Source of the DNA: Prochlorococcus marinus str. MIT 0919
GTDB taxonomy: Bacteria; Cyanobacteriota; Cyanobacteriia; PCC-6307; Cyanobiaceae
Assembly: GCF_027359375.1 (NCBI RefSeq)
Contig: NZ_CP114779.1
Location: forward strand, 744,001 to 808,000
DNA length: 64,000 bases
Direction of reading: 5' to 3'
A program made the translations under genes and the position numbers. Within the stretch, counting starts at the first letter, position 1. The number at the start of each line of letters is the position of its first letter. The notes beneath the pieces are model-generated. The model worked only from the letters and a program-made list of their open reading frames with translations, was not told the DNA's origin and ran no database searches. Below are positions 48,207 through 57,568 of the stretch, piece after piece.

Positions 48207-48947
48207 TTATTGATAAAGCAAGTGGAAGGTTTTTCTTATAAAGCCAAGCCTCGATTGATGACTAATTGCTCCATATATTTTTTGAGAATTATATAATATC
48301 TCTTGCCCTTGAACACCTAAGGCTACTTCAATAAAATTTCTATCCTGCTCTATCCATGTATTAACCATTTCCTCGGTAATCTCAAAGTGACATTGAAAGC
48401 CATAATTATTCTGCGAGATTGAAAATACTTGCTCAGTACATATAGCACTACTAGCCAATAATGTGGCTGAAGGTGGCAAAATAATTCTGTCCCCATGCCA
48501 ATGAAGTGCATATAAAGGTTTATCTAAAAAATCATTAAAAGCTTTATTCTCTTGTGATTCTCTGAGGGAAATAGGACCCCATCCCAACTCATGAAAAGGC
48601 TTTGATCCAGTTTCTTTTGATAGCAGAGGAACAACATCACCACCTGCTGCAAAAGCTAATAATTGAGCACCTAAACATACTCCAAGGATGCGAATATCAT
48701 TATTATTTAAATACTGCTTAATTAGATTTAATTCTTTTCGAAGCCATGGATAAGAAGGGTTATTTAAATCTTTAATCCCCATAGGTCCACCTAAGAGCAA
48801 AAGTAAATCTCCTTTTTCTGGTGATGGTAGTTCATGACCTAAATCAACTCTTGAGATACAAATATCCATTCCACGTTCTCGAGCAACTTCAAGAAATAAT
48901 CCAGCGTTTTCTCTTTCCAAATGTTGAATAATTAGCAAGCGAGACAT
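48207..48947 (-). CDS. Class I glutamine amidotransferase-like protein
   Basis: A 246-residue protein with a complete GATase-1 triad pattern: nucleophile Cys in ILGVCLGAQLLAFAAGG (about 91-107), and His and Glu in FQCHFEITEEM (about 190-200). There is no synthetase domain, so it is not GuaA; it resembles stand-alone GMP synthase-like amidotransferases. The partner is unknown. It follows pcb beyond a strong terminator. Confidence 0.82.
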   Translation of the reverse strand: MSRLLIIQHLERENAGLFLEVARERGMDICISRVDLGHELPSPEKGDLLLLLGGPMGIKDLNNPSYPWLRKELNLIKQYLNNNDIRILGVCLGAQLLAFAAGGDVVPLLSKETGSKPFHELGWGPISLRESQENKAFNDFLDKPLYALHWHGDRIILPPSATLLASSAICTEQVFSISQNNYGFQCHFEITEEMVNTWIEQDRNFIEVALGVQGQEILYNSQKIYGAISHQSRLGFIRKTFHLLYQ

Positions 48948-48962
48948 ATTGGTCCAATAATA

Positions 48963-48997
48963 AAAAAGAGCCCCGCCAAAATGGCGGGGCTCTTTTT
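48963..48997 (-). terminator. Strong terminator of pcb
   Basis: A 15-bp stem (AAAAAGAGCCCCGCC / GGCGGGGCTCTTTTT) with a 5-nt loop, GC-rich at its core and ending in a T run on both strands. It lies 22 nt beyond the pcb stop, fitting a highly expressed antenna gene. Confidence 0.92.
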
Positions 48998-49019
48998 ACC
49001 TTAGCAACGGCAAATTAAT

Positions 49020-50117
49020 TCACCCTTTAAGGGTAATTTTAGCGTTATCTAAGTTGCCAACTGCATCAGTAACTCTCTTAAAGTCAAAGCCTAAGGCACG
49101 GATTGCATGCCACAAGTGACCCTGAATAAAGAAGAATCCTAGATAGTAGTGAACATTTGTTAGCCAGGCTCTAGAAGTATGGCCACTAATAACTCCATCC
49201 ATATTTCCAGTATCTACCCAATAAGGAGAGATTCCAAATTTGATAGCTAATGGTTCGCCATACCAAGCTTCGGGATAGACAGTTGTGTTTGTTGCGCACC
49301 AGAATGCTGCAATAATTGCCATCCAACCTATACCTGCCAAAGACCAGGAGAGAACAGCCTCTGCTGATAAAACATTTTTACCCTTGAATTCTGTATATTC
49401 TCCAAGAATTCCAGAACCCATTTTTGTTGCTATATGGTGAGCGCCGCCAAGAATCTCAGCAAATGCCAAGAATGCATGCCCTCCCATAACGTCTTCAAGA
49501 CTATCAATGGTCAAGAAGTCAAATTGATGACTCCAGATAGCATTCAAGTTCAAGTTGTACTCAACCTGCCTGACTGCTCCTAAAGCCGGATCGTAAATTC
49601 CATGCCATTTGGCCCATTCAACAAACCATATGCATGCAACACCAAAGAAAATTAAATGGTGCCCAAGTATAAAAGTTTGGTTATCTGGGTTATCCCATTC
49701 AAGCTTGTATCTAGCAGCTTGACGGTGTTCTGGGCGACCTTCAGCGAAAAGCCCTGAAGAGTTTTGAGTATCTTCACTGAAAACTATTGAGTGCAATAGT
49801 CCAGCAAGTCCATAAACAAAAGAGCAAATCAAGTGGAAGATGCCAATAAAAGCAACGTCTTGACCTGTCCAAGCACCTGCTTGGTCAAAACCAATTCCAA
49901 TTGATGCTAAATGAGGGATGCTTACCATTCCTTGATGTCCCATAGGGATATCAGGGTTGTAACGAGCAAGTTCCCAAAGAGTATTTGCGCCAGCGGCAAA
50001 TGCAATTAATCCTGTATGCGCAACATGTGAGCCTATAAATCGACTTGACTTGTTGGTTACTACAGAATTACCAACCCACCACCCGTAAGTGGGGTCTGGA
50101 TTCCCATAGGTTTGCAT
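49020..50117 (-). CDS. pcb: Prochlorophyte chlorophyll a/b-binding antenna protein (Pcb)
   Basis: A thylakoid light-harvesting protein of the CP43/IsiA superfamily. The 365-residue protein has six membrane helices, starting MQTYGNPDPTYGWWVGNS. Its His-rich helices ligate chlorophyll (IGSHVAHTG, GHQG, FHLICSF, ILGHHLIFFGVACIW, GGHAFLAFAEILGGAHH, NVHYYLGFFFIQGHLWHA). It lacks the large lumenal loop of true CP43, as Pcb should. The segment GLFAEGRPEHRQAARYKLEW (about 124-143) looks like an enlarged loop. Which Pcb type it is, and whether it serves PSI or PSII, cannot be decided here. Confidence 0.96.
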   Translation of the reverse strand: MQTYGNPDPTYGWWVGNSVVTNKSSRFIGSHVAHTGLIAFAAGANTLWELARYNPDIPMGHQGMVSIPHLASIGIGFDQAGAWTGQDVAFIGIFHLICSFVYGLAGLLHSIVFSEDTQNSSGLFAEGRPEHRQAARYKLEWDNPDNQTFILGHHLIFFGVACIWFVEWAKWHGIYDPALGAVRQVEYNLNLNAIWSHQFDFLTIDSLEDVMGGHAFLAFAEILGGAHHIATKMGSGILGEYTEFKGKNVLSAEAVLSWSLAGIGWMAIIAAFWCATNTTVYPEAWYGEPLAIKFGISPYWVDTGNMDGVISGHTSRAWLTNVHYYLGFFFIQGHLWHAIRALGFDFKRVTDAVGNLDNAKITLKG

Positions 50118-50608
50118 AAGTTAAAAAGGCTTTTTTTGTGTAAACGTATAGAGATTACAGTCATTTTGCGATTTGGACTGCCAGTGTTCAACATCCGTAA
50201 ATATAGTGTTTTTTTTCTTTGCTCTTAAATTGGGATTTATTTCGCTTTTCAGGCTAAAAACCTCCTTATAGAAACGCATAAAACTCATTTGGCTGAAAGG
50301 TGTCAAAACAGATCTGTCTAAAGTTAATTTTCGAAACCATGAAAATTAATAAAAAAGACTCTAAAAAAAGACGAAAAAAAATAAGTTCTTATAAACTTCT
50401 AAAGTATAGAGATTAATTATTTCACTCCTTCAGGAGCAAATTAGAAAGAAATTTAATGTATTTTAGTATACATTTTTAGTTCCTTGGCATATAGCAAATA
50501 AGCTATAACTGCAATACTTTTAATAATTATACGAAATTAAGCTTTCAACAAGTCATATATAGATAAGATATTTTTTCATAATTATTTAGACTTACGAAAA
50601 GCATGCAT
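50118..50608. promoter_or_regulatory. pcb upstream region
   Basis: A 491-nt AT-rich stretch between pcb and the next gene on the same strand, holding the pcb promoter and 5'UTR. A 61-codon minus-strand ORF (50121-50306) abuts the pcb start but has poor protein character and is not called. No clear operator or hairpin is seen. Confidence 0.6.
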
Positions 50609-51055
50609 TTATGAACTTGCTAGTAACATGCAAAATAAGCCAAGATCAGTTCTTCTCACTGTTATTTTAGCTCCTTTTTTTGTTATAAATCTCTTTTCAG
50701 TTACTACTCCATTAACAACAATTATTGATACCACCTTCCCAGAGAATCTCCTCCTAGTCCAATCTATTCTATAGTTAAAGTCCTTAAATAAATGCTTGAA
50801 CAAAGTACTATAGAAACCATGAAATTTAAATTTAGGTACGTAATCCTTATTCGTTACATCAGAAAGTTTAGAGTTAACCAAAAACTTTACTTTTTTCTCT
50901 TGAAAAGTGGATGCAGGATCTATTTTATTCCGATGAAATTTTGAAGTAAATTTACTATTTAATTCATTATAAGCTGATGCAAAACCATGCCTTATAACAT
51001 GATATTTACTTCTTGGCTCTATTCTATTATTAGAAGACTCCAGCAATAAATTCAT
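50609..51055 (-). CDS. Hypothetical basic protein
   Basis: A 148-residue, strongly basic soluble protein (many Lys/Arg/Phe; for example FNYRIDWTRRRFSGKVV near 92). The C-terminal part (about 100-148) has a beta pattern, VVSIIVVNGVVTEKRFITKKG. No family is recognised. The open frame is uninterrupted, with an ATG at 51055. Confidence 0.5.
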   Translation of the reverse strand: MNLLLESSNNRIEPRSKYHVIRHGFASAYNELNSKFTSKFHRNKIDPASTFQEKKVKFLVNSKLSDVTNKDYVPKFKFHGFYSTLFKHLFKDFNYRIDWTRRRFSGKVVSIIVVNGVVTEKRFITKKGAKITVRRTDLGLFCMLLASS

Positions 51056-51170
51056 CAGAAATTACATATATATAATCAAACTACCTAACCCTAATGGTTT
51101 ATCAAGTTTATATTTATTTAAGTAACGGGAGTGGGCTGTCCATCCCTATGCAAAGTGAATTCTAGTTTTT

Positions 51171-52031
51171 TCATTGGTCGTATTCGATAGAAAGAAGCTT
51201 TTCAACCAATTGGCTCTTTTTCAATCTAGATATATTATTAACGCCTTTTAAAAGCTTTCGAAGCTCGGCATTTTTCATGCTCAATAACTCTATTTTTCTC
51301 TCTTCAATAGAAGCTTTTTTAAAGGCTTTAGGGTTAGATAAGATTAATTCAGTTAACTGCTTATTATCACAATTAGAAAGCACCTCTACACCTTCCAAGA
51401 TATCTCTTAATTCGTTATCACTTTTAGCAGCGAGAGCCTCTTTAACCTTTGCCTTGCCAAGGAGTTTGGGATCTTTCCTATTAAGTGATCTCAAAGATGG
51501 TGAGGCAAGTTTCAAGGCTTTTACTATAGATTCGGAAGTGAGCAATGTAGCTAAAAGTATATGCTCAGCCAATTTATTTGTATCTATAGATGTATCCTTA
51601 AACTGATCTGTGAAATAACTTATAAAGGGCTTTTTGTTTTCCTGGTTGCTTATAATAGGATCAATCGTTCTATCTATTGCACTCGCTGTAGAAGTAATTA
51701 CATTTGCAGTTGATTTAAGAAAAGTTATTTCAGGTACATTCTTTTTGCCAACATTTGTAATTTCTATGGATTCTTGAATATCTATAGGCTCTTGAAACAA
51801 TAGTACAGGCTTTTCACTTTTTTGATTGGGTATATAATAATAGTTTCTAACATAAACAGCTACGCAAAAAAATATTATAAATAATGCTACTAGGGCAAAA
51901 ACAATATCTATTTCTGAAAAAGCCTCCTTAATTTGACTTTGATCTAGTAAATCAGAATAACGCTTTGCACCATCATCGGTCCATCCAAGCGATCGAAGTT
52001 CTTCTGCTCTTTGAGTTAATGCCTTTGACAC
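51171..52031 (-). CDS. Membrane-anchored protein with duplicated SAP/LEM-like module
   Basis: A 286-residue protein. A cytosolic N-terminal motif (RAEELRSLGWTDDGAKRYSDL, about 8-28) precedes one membrane helix (about 43-62) and a linker. Two similar ~33-residue helix-turn-helix units follow near the C-terminus: one at about 201-233 with KSDNELRDILEGV, the other at about 250-282 with MKNAELRKLLKGV, each ending in a QL(T/V)E(L/K) helix. The units resemble SAP, LEM or Rho-N-type folds that bind nucleic acid or protein. The function is unknown. Confidence 0.6.
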   Translation of the reverse strand: MSKALTQRAEELRSLGWTDDGAKRYSDLLDQSQIKEAFSEIDIVFALVALFIIFFCVAVYVRNYYYIPNQKSEKPVLLFQEPIDIQESIEITNVGKKNVPEITFLKSTANVITSTASAIDRTIDPIISNQENKKPFISYFTDQFKDTSIDTNKLAEHILLATLLTSESIVKALKLASPSLRSLNRKDPKLLGKAKVKEALAAKSDNELRDILEGVEVLSNCDNKQLTELILSNPKAFKKASIEERKIELLSMKNAELRKLLKGVNNISRLKKSQLVEKLLSIEYDQ

Positions 52032-52420
52032 GCTATTAGCGTCTTTTCAATATCTATTATCTTAAAAAAAGAATAAGTGTCTGATTAATTTTATCCATTG
52101 AAAAGAAAATACCTGCATATCTCTTGAAATTCTCATTGAAATATCAGTAAAAGCTGAAAAGCTTTGAAAGCAACTCGAAGGCTCAACCAATCTAAGAGAT
52201 TAGGGTTACCAAAAGCCTCTTCTCATGGAGGCAATGCAGGAGTCATACCAACCATTCTAAGAAGCTTGAGGCCTAATTTTACAGAAGCGAATCAAGCATT
52301 TATTGAGAGGCCTATGAAATGCTGCCAAGGTCAAAAGCAAATATTATTGAATCAATGAAATCTTTTTCTCGCTAAATGCGAAGAAATGGTTTTATTATTT
52401 GGAAAATTTTCTTAAGAGCC
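52032..52420. other. Intergenic region with no confident gene
   Basis: 389 nt between the SAP-like gene and the small membrane gene. A 64-codon plus-strand ORF from a TTG (52164-52358) is open but has no motif, no membrane helix and no ribosome site. I do not call it. No hairpin or repeat of note. Confidence 0.5.
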
Positions 52421-52555
52421 ATGGCAGAGCAAAAAGGTAAAGAATTAGCGACTGTATCGGTTTTTCTCAATACAGGGATAGTTGCTGTACTGGTGGGCAT
52501 AGGTTTCATTTCAGCAGCTTTAGTTTTTGGGGTACTCACTTTGGTAATTCGATAG
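52421..52555 (+). CDS. Small single-helix membrane protein
   Basis: A 44-residue protein, MAEQKGKELATVSVFLNTG followed by one long hydrophobic helix (about 17-43) and a terminal Arg. An in-frame ATG at 52376 would add 15 residues (MRRNGFIIWKIFLRA), but the 52421 start gives a clean polar N-terminus. The size and layout recall small thylakoid subunits, yet no known one matches. Confidence 0.5.
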   Translation: MAEQKGKELATVSVFLNTGIVAVLVGIGFISAALVFGVLTLVIR

Positions 52556-52767
52556 TTCCTTGAAAAGCTCAATAGATTTTGAAAGTAATTACTTCCTACT
52601 GTCTGAAGGTTGATCTATTTCAAAGTCTAAAAAGAAAGAAATTACCCACTAAAATAAATCTTTCACAAGGATATTAGATTTTATTTTCAAAATCCTTACT
52701 AGGAAGGCTTCTATTATAGTGACGACAAGTCTGATCTATTGCTATGCAAATTTCAACCAAAGTTTAG

Positions 52768-53259
52768 CTAGCCAAATAAAGAAAGAAAACGATATATGTA
52801 AAAGCCAGTTCTCTCATAAAGATGATTTCTTGGACGCTTTTGCTGTATCCGATAAGGGTTCAAAAAGATTGTAGCTAATATCCGCAAAAATCTAAGCATA
52901 TTTTTTTTTGTTTTTTCAGAATTAGCTATATCTATGGTTCTTAACTTTTTCACAGATATATCATTGAGGATTTTTTGATTTTCCAATAAAGTAATAAGTT
53001 TCTCTCTCTCGACTTGAGATATTGTATTAATCAATACCCTCAAACCCCTTATTGAATCTAGATCCCCCCTAACAATCTCTCTTAAAATCGCTTGATATAG
53101 ATTTTCCCACTTATAAGGTTCTTTCTCAAACAAATATTTAGCAGGGTCTCCTGGATTTACCATTAATAATCTGTTTGCTTCATCAGAATCATTTTGATCA
53201 GAATGCCAATAATTATATAAAGGCGACGATTTTTCTATAGCTTTTTTATCCATATACAA
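52768..53259 (-). CDS. Hypothetical protein
   Basis: A 163-residue protein. The first 115 residues are charged and helical (LYQAILREIVRGDLDSIRGL, then VEREKLITLLENQKIL). A short hydrophobic stretch (MLRFLRILATIFLNPY, about 121-136) and a basic tail follow. No family is recognised; it may be peripherally membrane-associated. Confidence 0.5.
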   Translation of the reverse strand: MYMDKKAIEKSSPLYNYWHSDQNDSDEANRLLMVNPGDPAKYLFEKEPYKWENLYQAILREIVRGDLDSIRGLRVLINTISQVEREKLITLLENQKILNDISVKKLRTIDIANSEKTKKNMLRFLRILATIFLNPYRIQQKRPRNHLYERTGFYIYRFLSLFG

Positions 53260-53354
53260 AAATAAATCTTAAGTGAAGCCTAATGTTTAGGGTCTTAAAC
53301 TAACTGTTTAGCTTAGGTTTTAAATGCAAAAAAAACCATACAAAGCTACTTATT

Positions 53355-54686
53355 TCATGCCGTCCAATTTTTAACCAAATCAATAACACTAACAATCAAA
53401 CCAAAGGCTATAACTGGGGGAGATACCCAACGAAGCATAAATTTTAAGTACCTACGAACACTAATACTGGAATTGCATCCAGCAAGATCTTCATCAAATT
53501 TAGAAGGTACTACCCATCCAAGGAAAATAGACAACAAGAAACCCCCTAAAATGAGTAAAACACCGCCAAAAATGCTATCCATCTTACCAAGAATGTCTAG
53601 GTTTAAAGCAGCAGGTATTCCTAAAATAAATAACAGCGCAGTTGAGAAAAAGACAGCCTTATAACGAGTCCAACCAAGTCGATCCATTAATGATGAAACA
53701 GGTACTTCAAGTAAAGAAATTGATGAAGTGATAGCTGCAATATAAGCAAGTGCAAAGAAAAGTATCGCTACAACTCTTCCTGTGACTCCTAGTGAACCCA
53801 AACCAGTAGGTAAGGATATAAATAAAGCTCCGACAGTGGACTCACTTACTACTTCCTTCAATCCAAAACTCATAACTATGGGGAAGGTAATCATCCCTGC
53901 CAAAAGGCCAACTGCAGTATCTAAAGACGCTACACTTACTGCTTCCTTAGGCAATTGACTTCGACGATCTAAATATGATGCATACGCAATCATTATTCCT
54001 ATACCAAGACTTAAGGAAAAGAATGCCTGAGTGAAAGCATTTCGAATAGTTGTTGGGTTCAAAAATTGAGATGCATCCCACTTAAATAGAAAAGTTCTAT
54101 AGCCTTCCCATGTTCCAGACAAAGTTGCTGCCCAAACAGCAAGAATCAATAACAAAACAAATAAAATTGGTATGCACCAACGTGTAAGTCGCTCAATTCC
54201 TCCTCTAACTCCAGCCGCTACAACTACTGCCGTAAGAACCAAGCTCACCAATTGACCTAATAACACGCTGCTGCCGCTACTAATAGAACCAAAAAAAGCT
54301 TCTGCTTCTGTCATATCAGAAGGAAGTCCAAAGAAAAGAGAATGCAACAAAGTATCTGCCGTCCAACCCATCAAAACCGCGTAATAGGCTCCTATGCCCA
54401 CAGGAGCTATTACAAAAAGCCAGCCCATTGGAGTCCATTGTGATCCAGCAGCCTTTAATGGAGCTAATAGGGGACTAGTAGCTGTACTTCTTCCAAGAAC
54501 CATTTCTGCAACAAGAACAGGCAAGCAAACAACAAGGACAATCAATACATATAAAAGTAAGAAAGCTATGCCGCCTCCTTCAGAAGCTCTATAAGCAAAG
54601 CCCCAAAGATTTCCTAAACCAACAGCACTACCCGCGGCTGCGAGTACAAAACCGAGGCCTGAACGCCATTTCTCCCTAGATTGCAT
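53355..54686 (-). CDS. Sodium:neurotransmitter symporter-family transporter
   Basis: A 443-residue inner-membrane protein of the NSS/SNF family. TM1 has the signature LGFVLAAAGSAVGLGNLWGF (about 10-29), where the unwound stretch binds Na+ and substrate. TM6-TM8 segments (FTQAFFSLSLGIGIMIAYAS; then SISLLEVPVSSL) are present. Bacterial members usually carry amino acids. The 443-residue length suggests the common 11-12-helix bacterial form. Confidence 0.9.
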   Translation of the reverse strand: MQSREKWRSGLGFVLAAAGSAVGLGNLWGFAYRASEGGGIAFLLLYVLIVLVVCLPVLVAEMVLGRSTATSPLLAPLKAAGSQWTPMGWLFVIAPVGIGAYYAVLMGWTADTLLHSLFFGLPSDMTEAEAFFGSISSGSSVLLGQLVSLVLTAVVVAAGVRGGIERLTRWCIPILFVLLLILAVWAATLSGTWEGYRTFLFKWDASQFLNPTTIRNAFTQAFFSLSLGIGIMIAYASYLDRRSQLPKEAVSVASLDTAVGLLAGMITFPIVMSFGLKEVVSESTVGALFISLPTGLGSLGVTGRVVAILFFALAYIAAITSSISLLEVPVSSLMDRLGWTRYKAVFFSTALLFILGIPAALNLDILGKMDSIFGGVLLILGGFLLSIFLGWVVPSKFDEDLAGCNSSISVRRYLKFMLRWVSPPVIAFGLIVSVIDLVKNWTA

Positions 54687-54851
54687 AAATAACCCCTTAG
54701 GTACCTACGAATTTGTTTTGATTATGGTTACATAAGAGAATTAAGACAGAAATATTTAAATGTTGTAGGAATATCACCTGGAACTTCTCACGCATGGATG
54801 TGCTCTTGGCTAGATTTGAAATAGATTTAATATCTATGAAATAATAAGTGC

Positions 54852-55013
54852 TTATATAGCTATATAAGTAAAAGGGACAAGAATCTGAACAACACTAAAG
54901 ATAATTATCAATAAAATAAATATCATTAAAGAAGTTATCAAAGCGGCTTGCAAGGGAGAAGTTTCCTTCCAAATTGAGAAAATAAGTTTTTTAATAAATT
55001 TAAATAAAACCAT
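54852..55013 (-). CDS. DUF5989/SxtK-like small membrane protein
   Basis: A 53-residue ORF, MVLFKFIKKLIFSIWKETSP, then a single hydrophobic helix and VQILVPFTYIAI. The amphipathic start, central helix and final (A/V)PFxY are the pattern of the DUF5989 peptides that accompany NodU/CmcH carbamoyltransferases, including SxtK beside SxtI. It starts 3 nt after the carbamoyltransferase stop, so they are surely co-transcribed. The family call is from memory and moderate. Confidence 0.6.
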   Translation of the reverse strand: MVLFKFIKKLIFSIWKETSPLQAALITSLMIFILLIIIFSVVQILVPFTYIAI

Positions 55014-55016
55014 GAT

Positions 55017-56747
55017 TTACTTTTTTTTTAAGATACCCAAGTCAGTCAAAAGATAATTTAACGGAGTAAGGGAAGAAACCATAATTCCATCAATCAAATC
55101 AAAGCAAGTAGGATCTCCACTTATGTTTAAAGATGAATTTGCAAGTATATCAATTCCTATTGGCTCCAGTTCTTGCAACAAGTCTGATAAGAGTGTGTTT
55201 GGTTGGACAATTTGAATTCTTGCAGAGCCATCTACATGAGTTACTGGGAAATTCAATGCATTGCTTTCTGGTTTACAGAAACAAGTTGCAGACATAGAGA
55301 AATAACTTTCTATAAGAGCATCATCTATTAGATAATATTTTTTTGCAGTTTGCAATGTCATTGCTGGCGCAGTTGGTCTAAAGGGACTTCTATTTTTAAT
55401 AACAGTATTTAATGTATTTACGACTTCTCTATTTTTACCATTGCAAAGTATGGATCTGTTACCCAATGATCTAGGTCCGGTTTCATTATTAGATACAATT
55501 GTGCCTACAATCTGCCCATTTGAAATTAATTCTGCCGCTATTAATAAAGATTCTTCAGGCTGCCGAGAAAGAAATTCAAATTTCTCATTTAGTATTTTGC
55601 TTAATTGTACTTCTTGATCCACAACTGAATAATTAGAAGGGTATAAAGATGGTTTAATTATTGTCTTCGCAGATAGGTTTGATTGAAGGTATGCAAAGTA
55701 AGCAGCTCCTATCGCTGCTCCTGCATCACCAGGACTTGGGGGAATAATTATCTTGTCTATAAATGATAGTCTTGCAATATAAGGAAGAGCAGCTGTATTG
55801 AGCGCTACCCCCCCTGAAAAAAGAAAGTTTCGTGATTGTGTAACTTGATGAGCATGCTTGAAAATTTTTATTAGTAAATTAACAACTAAATCTTGTGTAG
55901 CTCTAGCTATGTCAGCATATTTTTGAAAACCACAATCTCCGGGCATAAGCTTAGAAAAAGGGTCCCTAGCCTCACCTAATAAGCAAACTAATTTGTCACT
56001 ATAAGACCTTCTAACCGACTTATAAAAATCAAAATATTCCAATTTAAGTTTTATTTGTTTCTCCATTTCATCCCAATATATGAGATCGTCCATCAGCTTT
56101 GCATAGGGATTATTTGTAGATCCAAAGGCTGCCAAGCCCATAACTTTATATTCACCCTCATTAACCGTAAAACCTAAATAATCAGTTATGGCTGAATAAA
56201 ATAATCCAAGTGATGAGGGATATTCACATGACCATAGTTCTTTTATATTAAAACAATCTTCAACGTAACTTATTGACGATGTACTTCTATCACCAAACCC
56301 ATCAATAACAACAGAGCATATGTTTTGATGTATATCAGAATAGGCTAAAGCTGTGAGCGTATGCGCTAAATGATGGTCTAGGTAAATCAACTTGTTTTCT
56401 ATACCTGGCAATACTTTCGAGATGTCCAAATAGCAAGCTATGGAGCTTTTATTGAAATTACGAAATTGATGAACTAAGAAATCTATACTACTTGGTACAT
56501 AATTAGAGGCGACTTTAATAGGATGCAAAAATGCACTTAAAGGTTTTTCATAAAAAGCAACTGAATTTATTGTATTTAGCTTTAAATCATGGCGAAATAT
56601 AATTCTTTTCATTGCTCGCAAAGGGAATGATTTATCTCCTTTAATTCTACTTAATGACTCTTCCCTATAATAATCAACAAGTGTGCCCTTACTATCTACT
56701 AGAGCAACAGCAGATTCATGATTATATGCGGAGATTCCAATGAACAT
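55017..56747 (-). CDS. O-carbamoyltransferase, NodU/CmcH family
   Basis: Transfers carbamoyl from carbamoyl phosphate to a hydroxyl of a small molecule or sugar. The 576-residue protein has a Kae1-like N-terminal ASKHA domain with MFIGISAYNHESAVALV, the metal-binding HHLAHTLTA (about 125-133), FSGGVALN near 310 and SPGDAGAAIGAAYFAY near 335. The C-terminal domain has TGPRSLGNRSIL near 423. It lies 13 nt after the ferritin-like gene. The substrate is unknown; a surface glycan is one possibility. Confidence 0.9.
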   Translation of the reverse strand: MFIGISAYNHESAVALVDSKGTLVDYYREESLSRIKGDKSFPLRAMKRIIFRHDLKLNTINSVAFYEKPLSAFLHPIKVASNYVPSSIDFLVHQFRNFNKSSIACYLDISKVLPGIENKLIYLDHHLAHTLTALAYSDIHQNICSVVIDGFGDRSTSSISYVEDCFNIKELWSCEYPSSLGLFYSAITDYLGFTVNEGEYKVMGLAAFGSTNNPYAKLMDDLIYWDEMEKQIKLKLEYFDFYKSVRRSYSDKLVCLLGEARDPFSKLMPGDCGFQKYADIARATQDLVVNLLIKIFKHAHQVTQSRNFLFSGGVALNTAALPYIARLSFIDKIIIPPSPGDAGAAIGAAYFAYLQSNLSAKTIIKPSLYPSNYSVVDQEVQLSKILNEKFEFLSRQPEESLLIAAELISNGQIVGTIVSNNETGPRSLGNRSILCNGKNREVVNTLNTVIKNRSPFRPTAPAMTLQTAKKYYLIDDALIESYFSMSATCFCKPESNALNFPVTHVDGSARIQIVQPNTLLSDLLQELEPIGIDILANSSLNISGDPTCFDLIDGIMVSSLTPLNYLLTDLGILKKK

Positions 56748-56760
56748 ATAAGGAGATTCT

Positions 56761-57453
56761 CTAGAGTAGTCCTTTAGATGAAATGGACATTAAGTTAACA
56801 TTAGTTCGATTGAATTCAGCAATACTTATTAGTCTTAAAAGAGGCACAGCCCCATATGCGATTAAGCGATATAGAGGGTAGAAGATTTTTTCTAAAAATA
56901 AAAGATTTTGATGATACAACTTTCTACTCTTATTCTTAATAATTTCTCTGATACGATAAAGCAACAAATGGAATGGTTGAAGATTAGGATAATACTTTAG
57001 AAAATGATTTTTTGCCATCTCATGGTGCCTAAGCTCATCTAACATAATTAAAGATATTAGCTTTTGCTCGTCTATATTTGATGCTAATAATTGAGATATT
57101 TTTGAAAAAGATTCCTTAGCTAATAACTCATTTGTATAAACAAATGCGATGAAATCCTTTAAATTTAATCTCTCTATAAGAAAACCACTTTTTGAAATAT
57201 AGCCTTTTGATAATAGCCCCAAAGGAGTAAAGCGATATTGCTTTGAAAATTCTACTGGAAAGTTTCTGGTCTTTTTTGCGAGGATTTCAAGAAAGATTTT
57301 TGCATGCTTATACTCATCCTTAGCATGCTCAAAATAACCAAATGCAAATGTATTTTTAGAAGCATGCTTACAAGCAGCTAACATTTCCAAGGCAGAACCT
57401 TGCTCTGCATATGCTGTCTCATGCAAAACCTCTAAAATATTTACTTCATTCAT
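56761..57453 (-). CDS. Ferritin-like diiron-domain protein
   Basis: A 230-residue all-helical protein. Ligand-type pairs E-x-x-H are visible: EHAKDEYKHAK (about 42-52), YTNELLAKESF (about 105-115) and LDELRHHEMAKNH (about 137-149), together with an early Glu in AYAEQGSALE. That suits a four-helix diiron site, as in oxygenases, aldehyde-forming enzymes or rubrerythrin-like proteins. It is first in a three-gene set with the carbamoyltransferase and DUF5989 genes. Confidence 0.72.
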   Translation of the reverse strand: MNEVNILEVLHETAYAEQGSALEMLAACKHASKNTFAFGYFEHAKDEYKHAKIFLEILAKKTRNFPVEFSKQYRFTPLGLLSKGYISKSGFLIERLNLKDFIAFVYTNELLAKESFSKISQLLASNIDEQKLISLIMLDELRHHEMAKNHFLKYYPNLQPFHLLLYRIREIIKNKSRKLYHQNLLFLEKIFYPLYRLIAYGAVPLLRLISIAEFNRTNVNLMSISSKGLL

Positions 57454-57568
57454 GTTTTAAGACAGCATCTGATGATGCAAAGATTCTATTAGCATTAACC
57501 ACAATTTTCTCCAAATCCAATTCCATTATAATAAAACTATTAATTACTAGTATAACAATATAACTTAA

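Noticed and set aside
50121-50306. 61-codon ORF just upstream of pcb
   Set aside because: Lies in the pcb leader; low-complexity, Lys/Phe-rich, no start context.
52164-52358. 64-codon plus-strand ORF starting at TTG
   Set aside because: No ribosome site, motif, membrane helix or neighbour that supports it.
54687-54851. A remnant coding frame on the plus strand beyond the symporter gene
   Set aside because: About 37 codons open without a start codon; no recognisable similarity.
55017-56747. A saxitoxin-type biosynthesis cluster
   Set aside because: Only the carbamoyltransferase and the SxtK-like peptide are present; no polyketide synthase, amidinotransferase or Rieske oxygenase genes.
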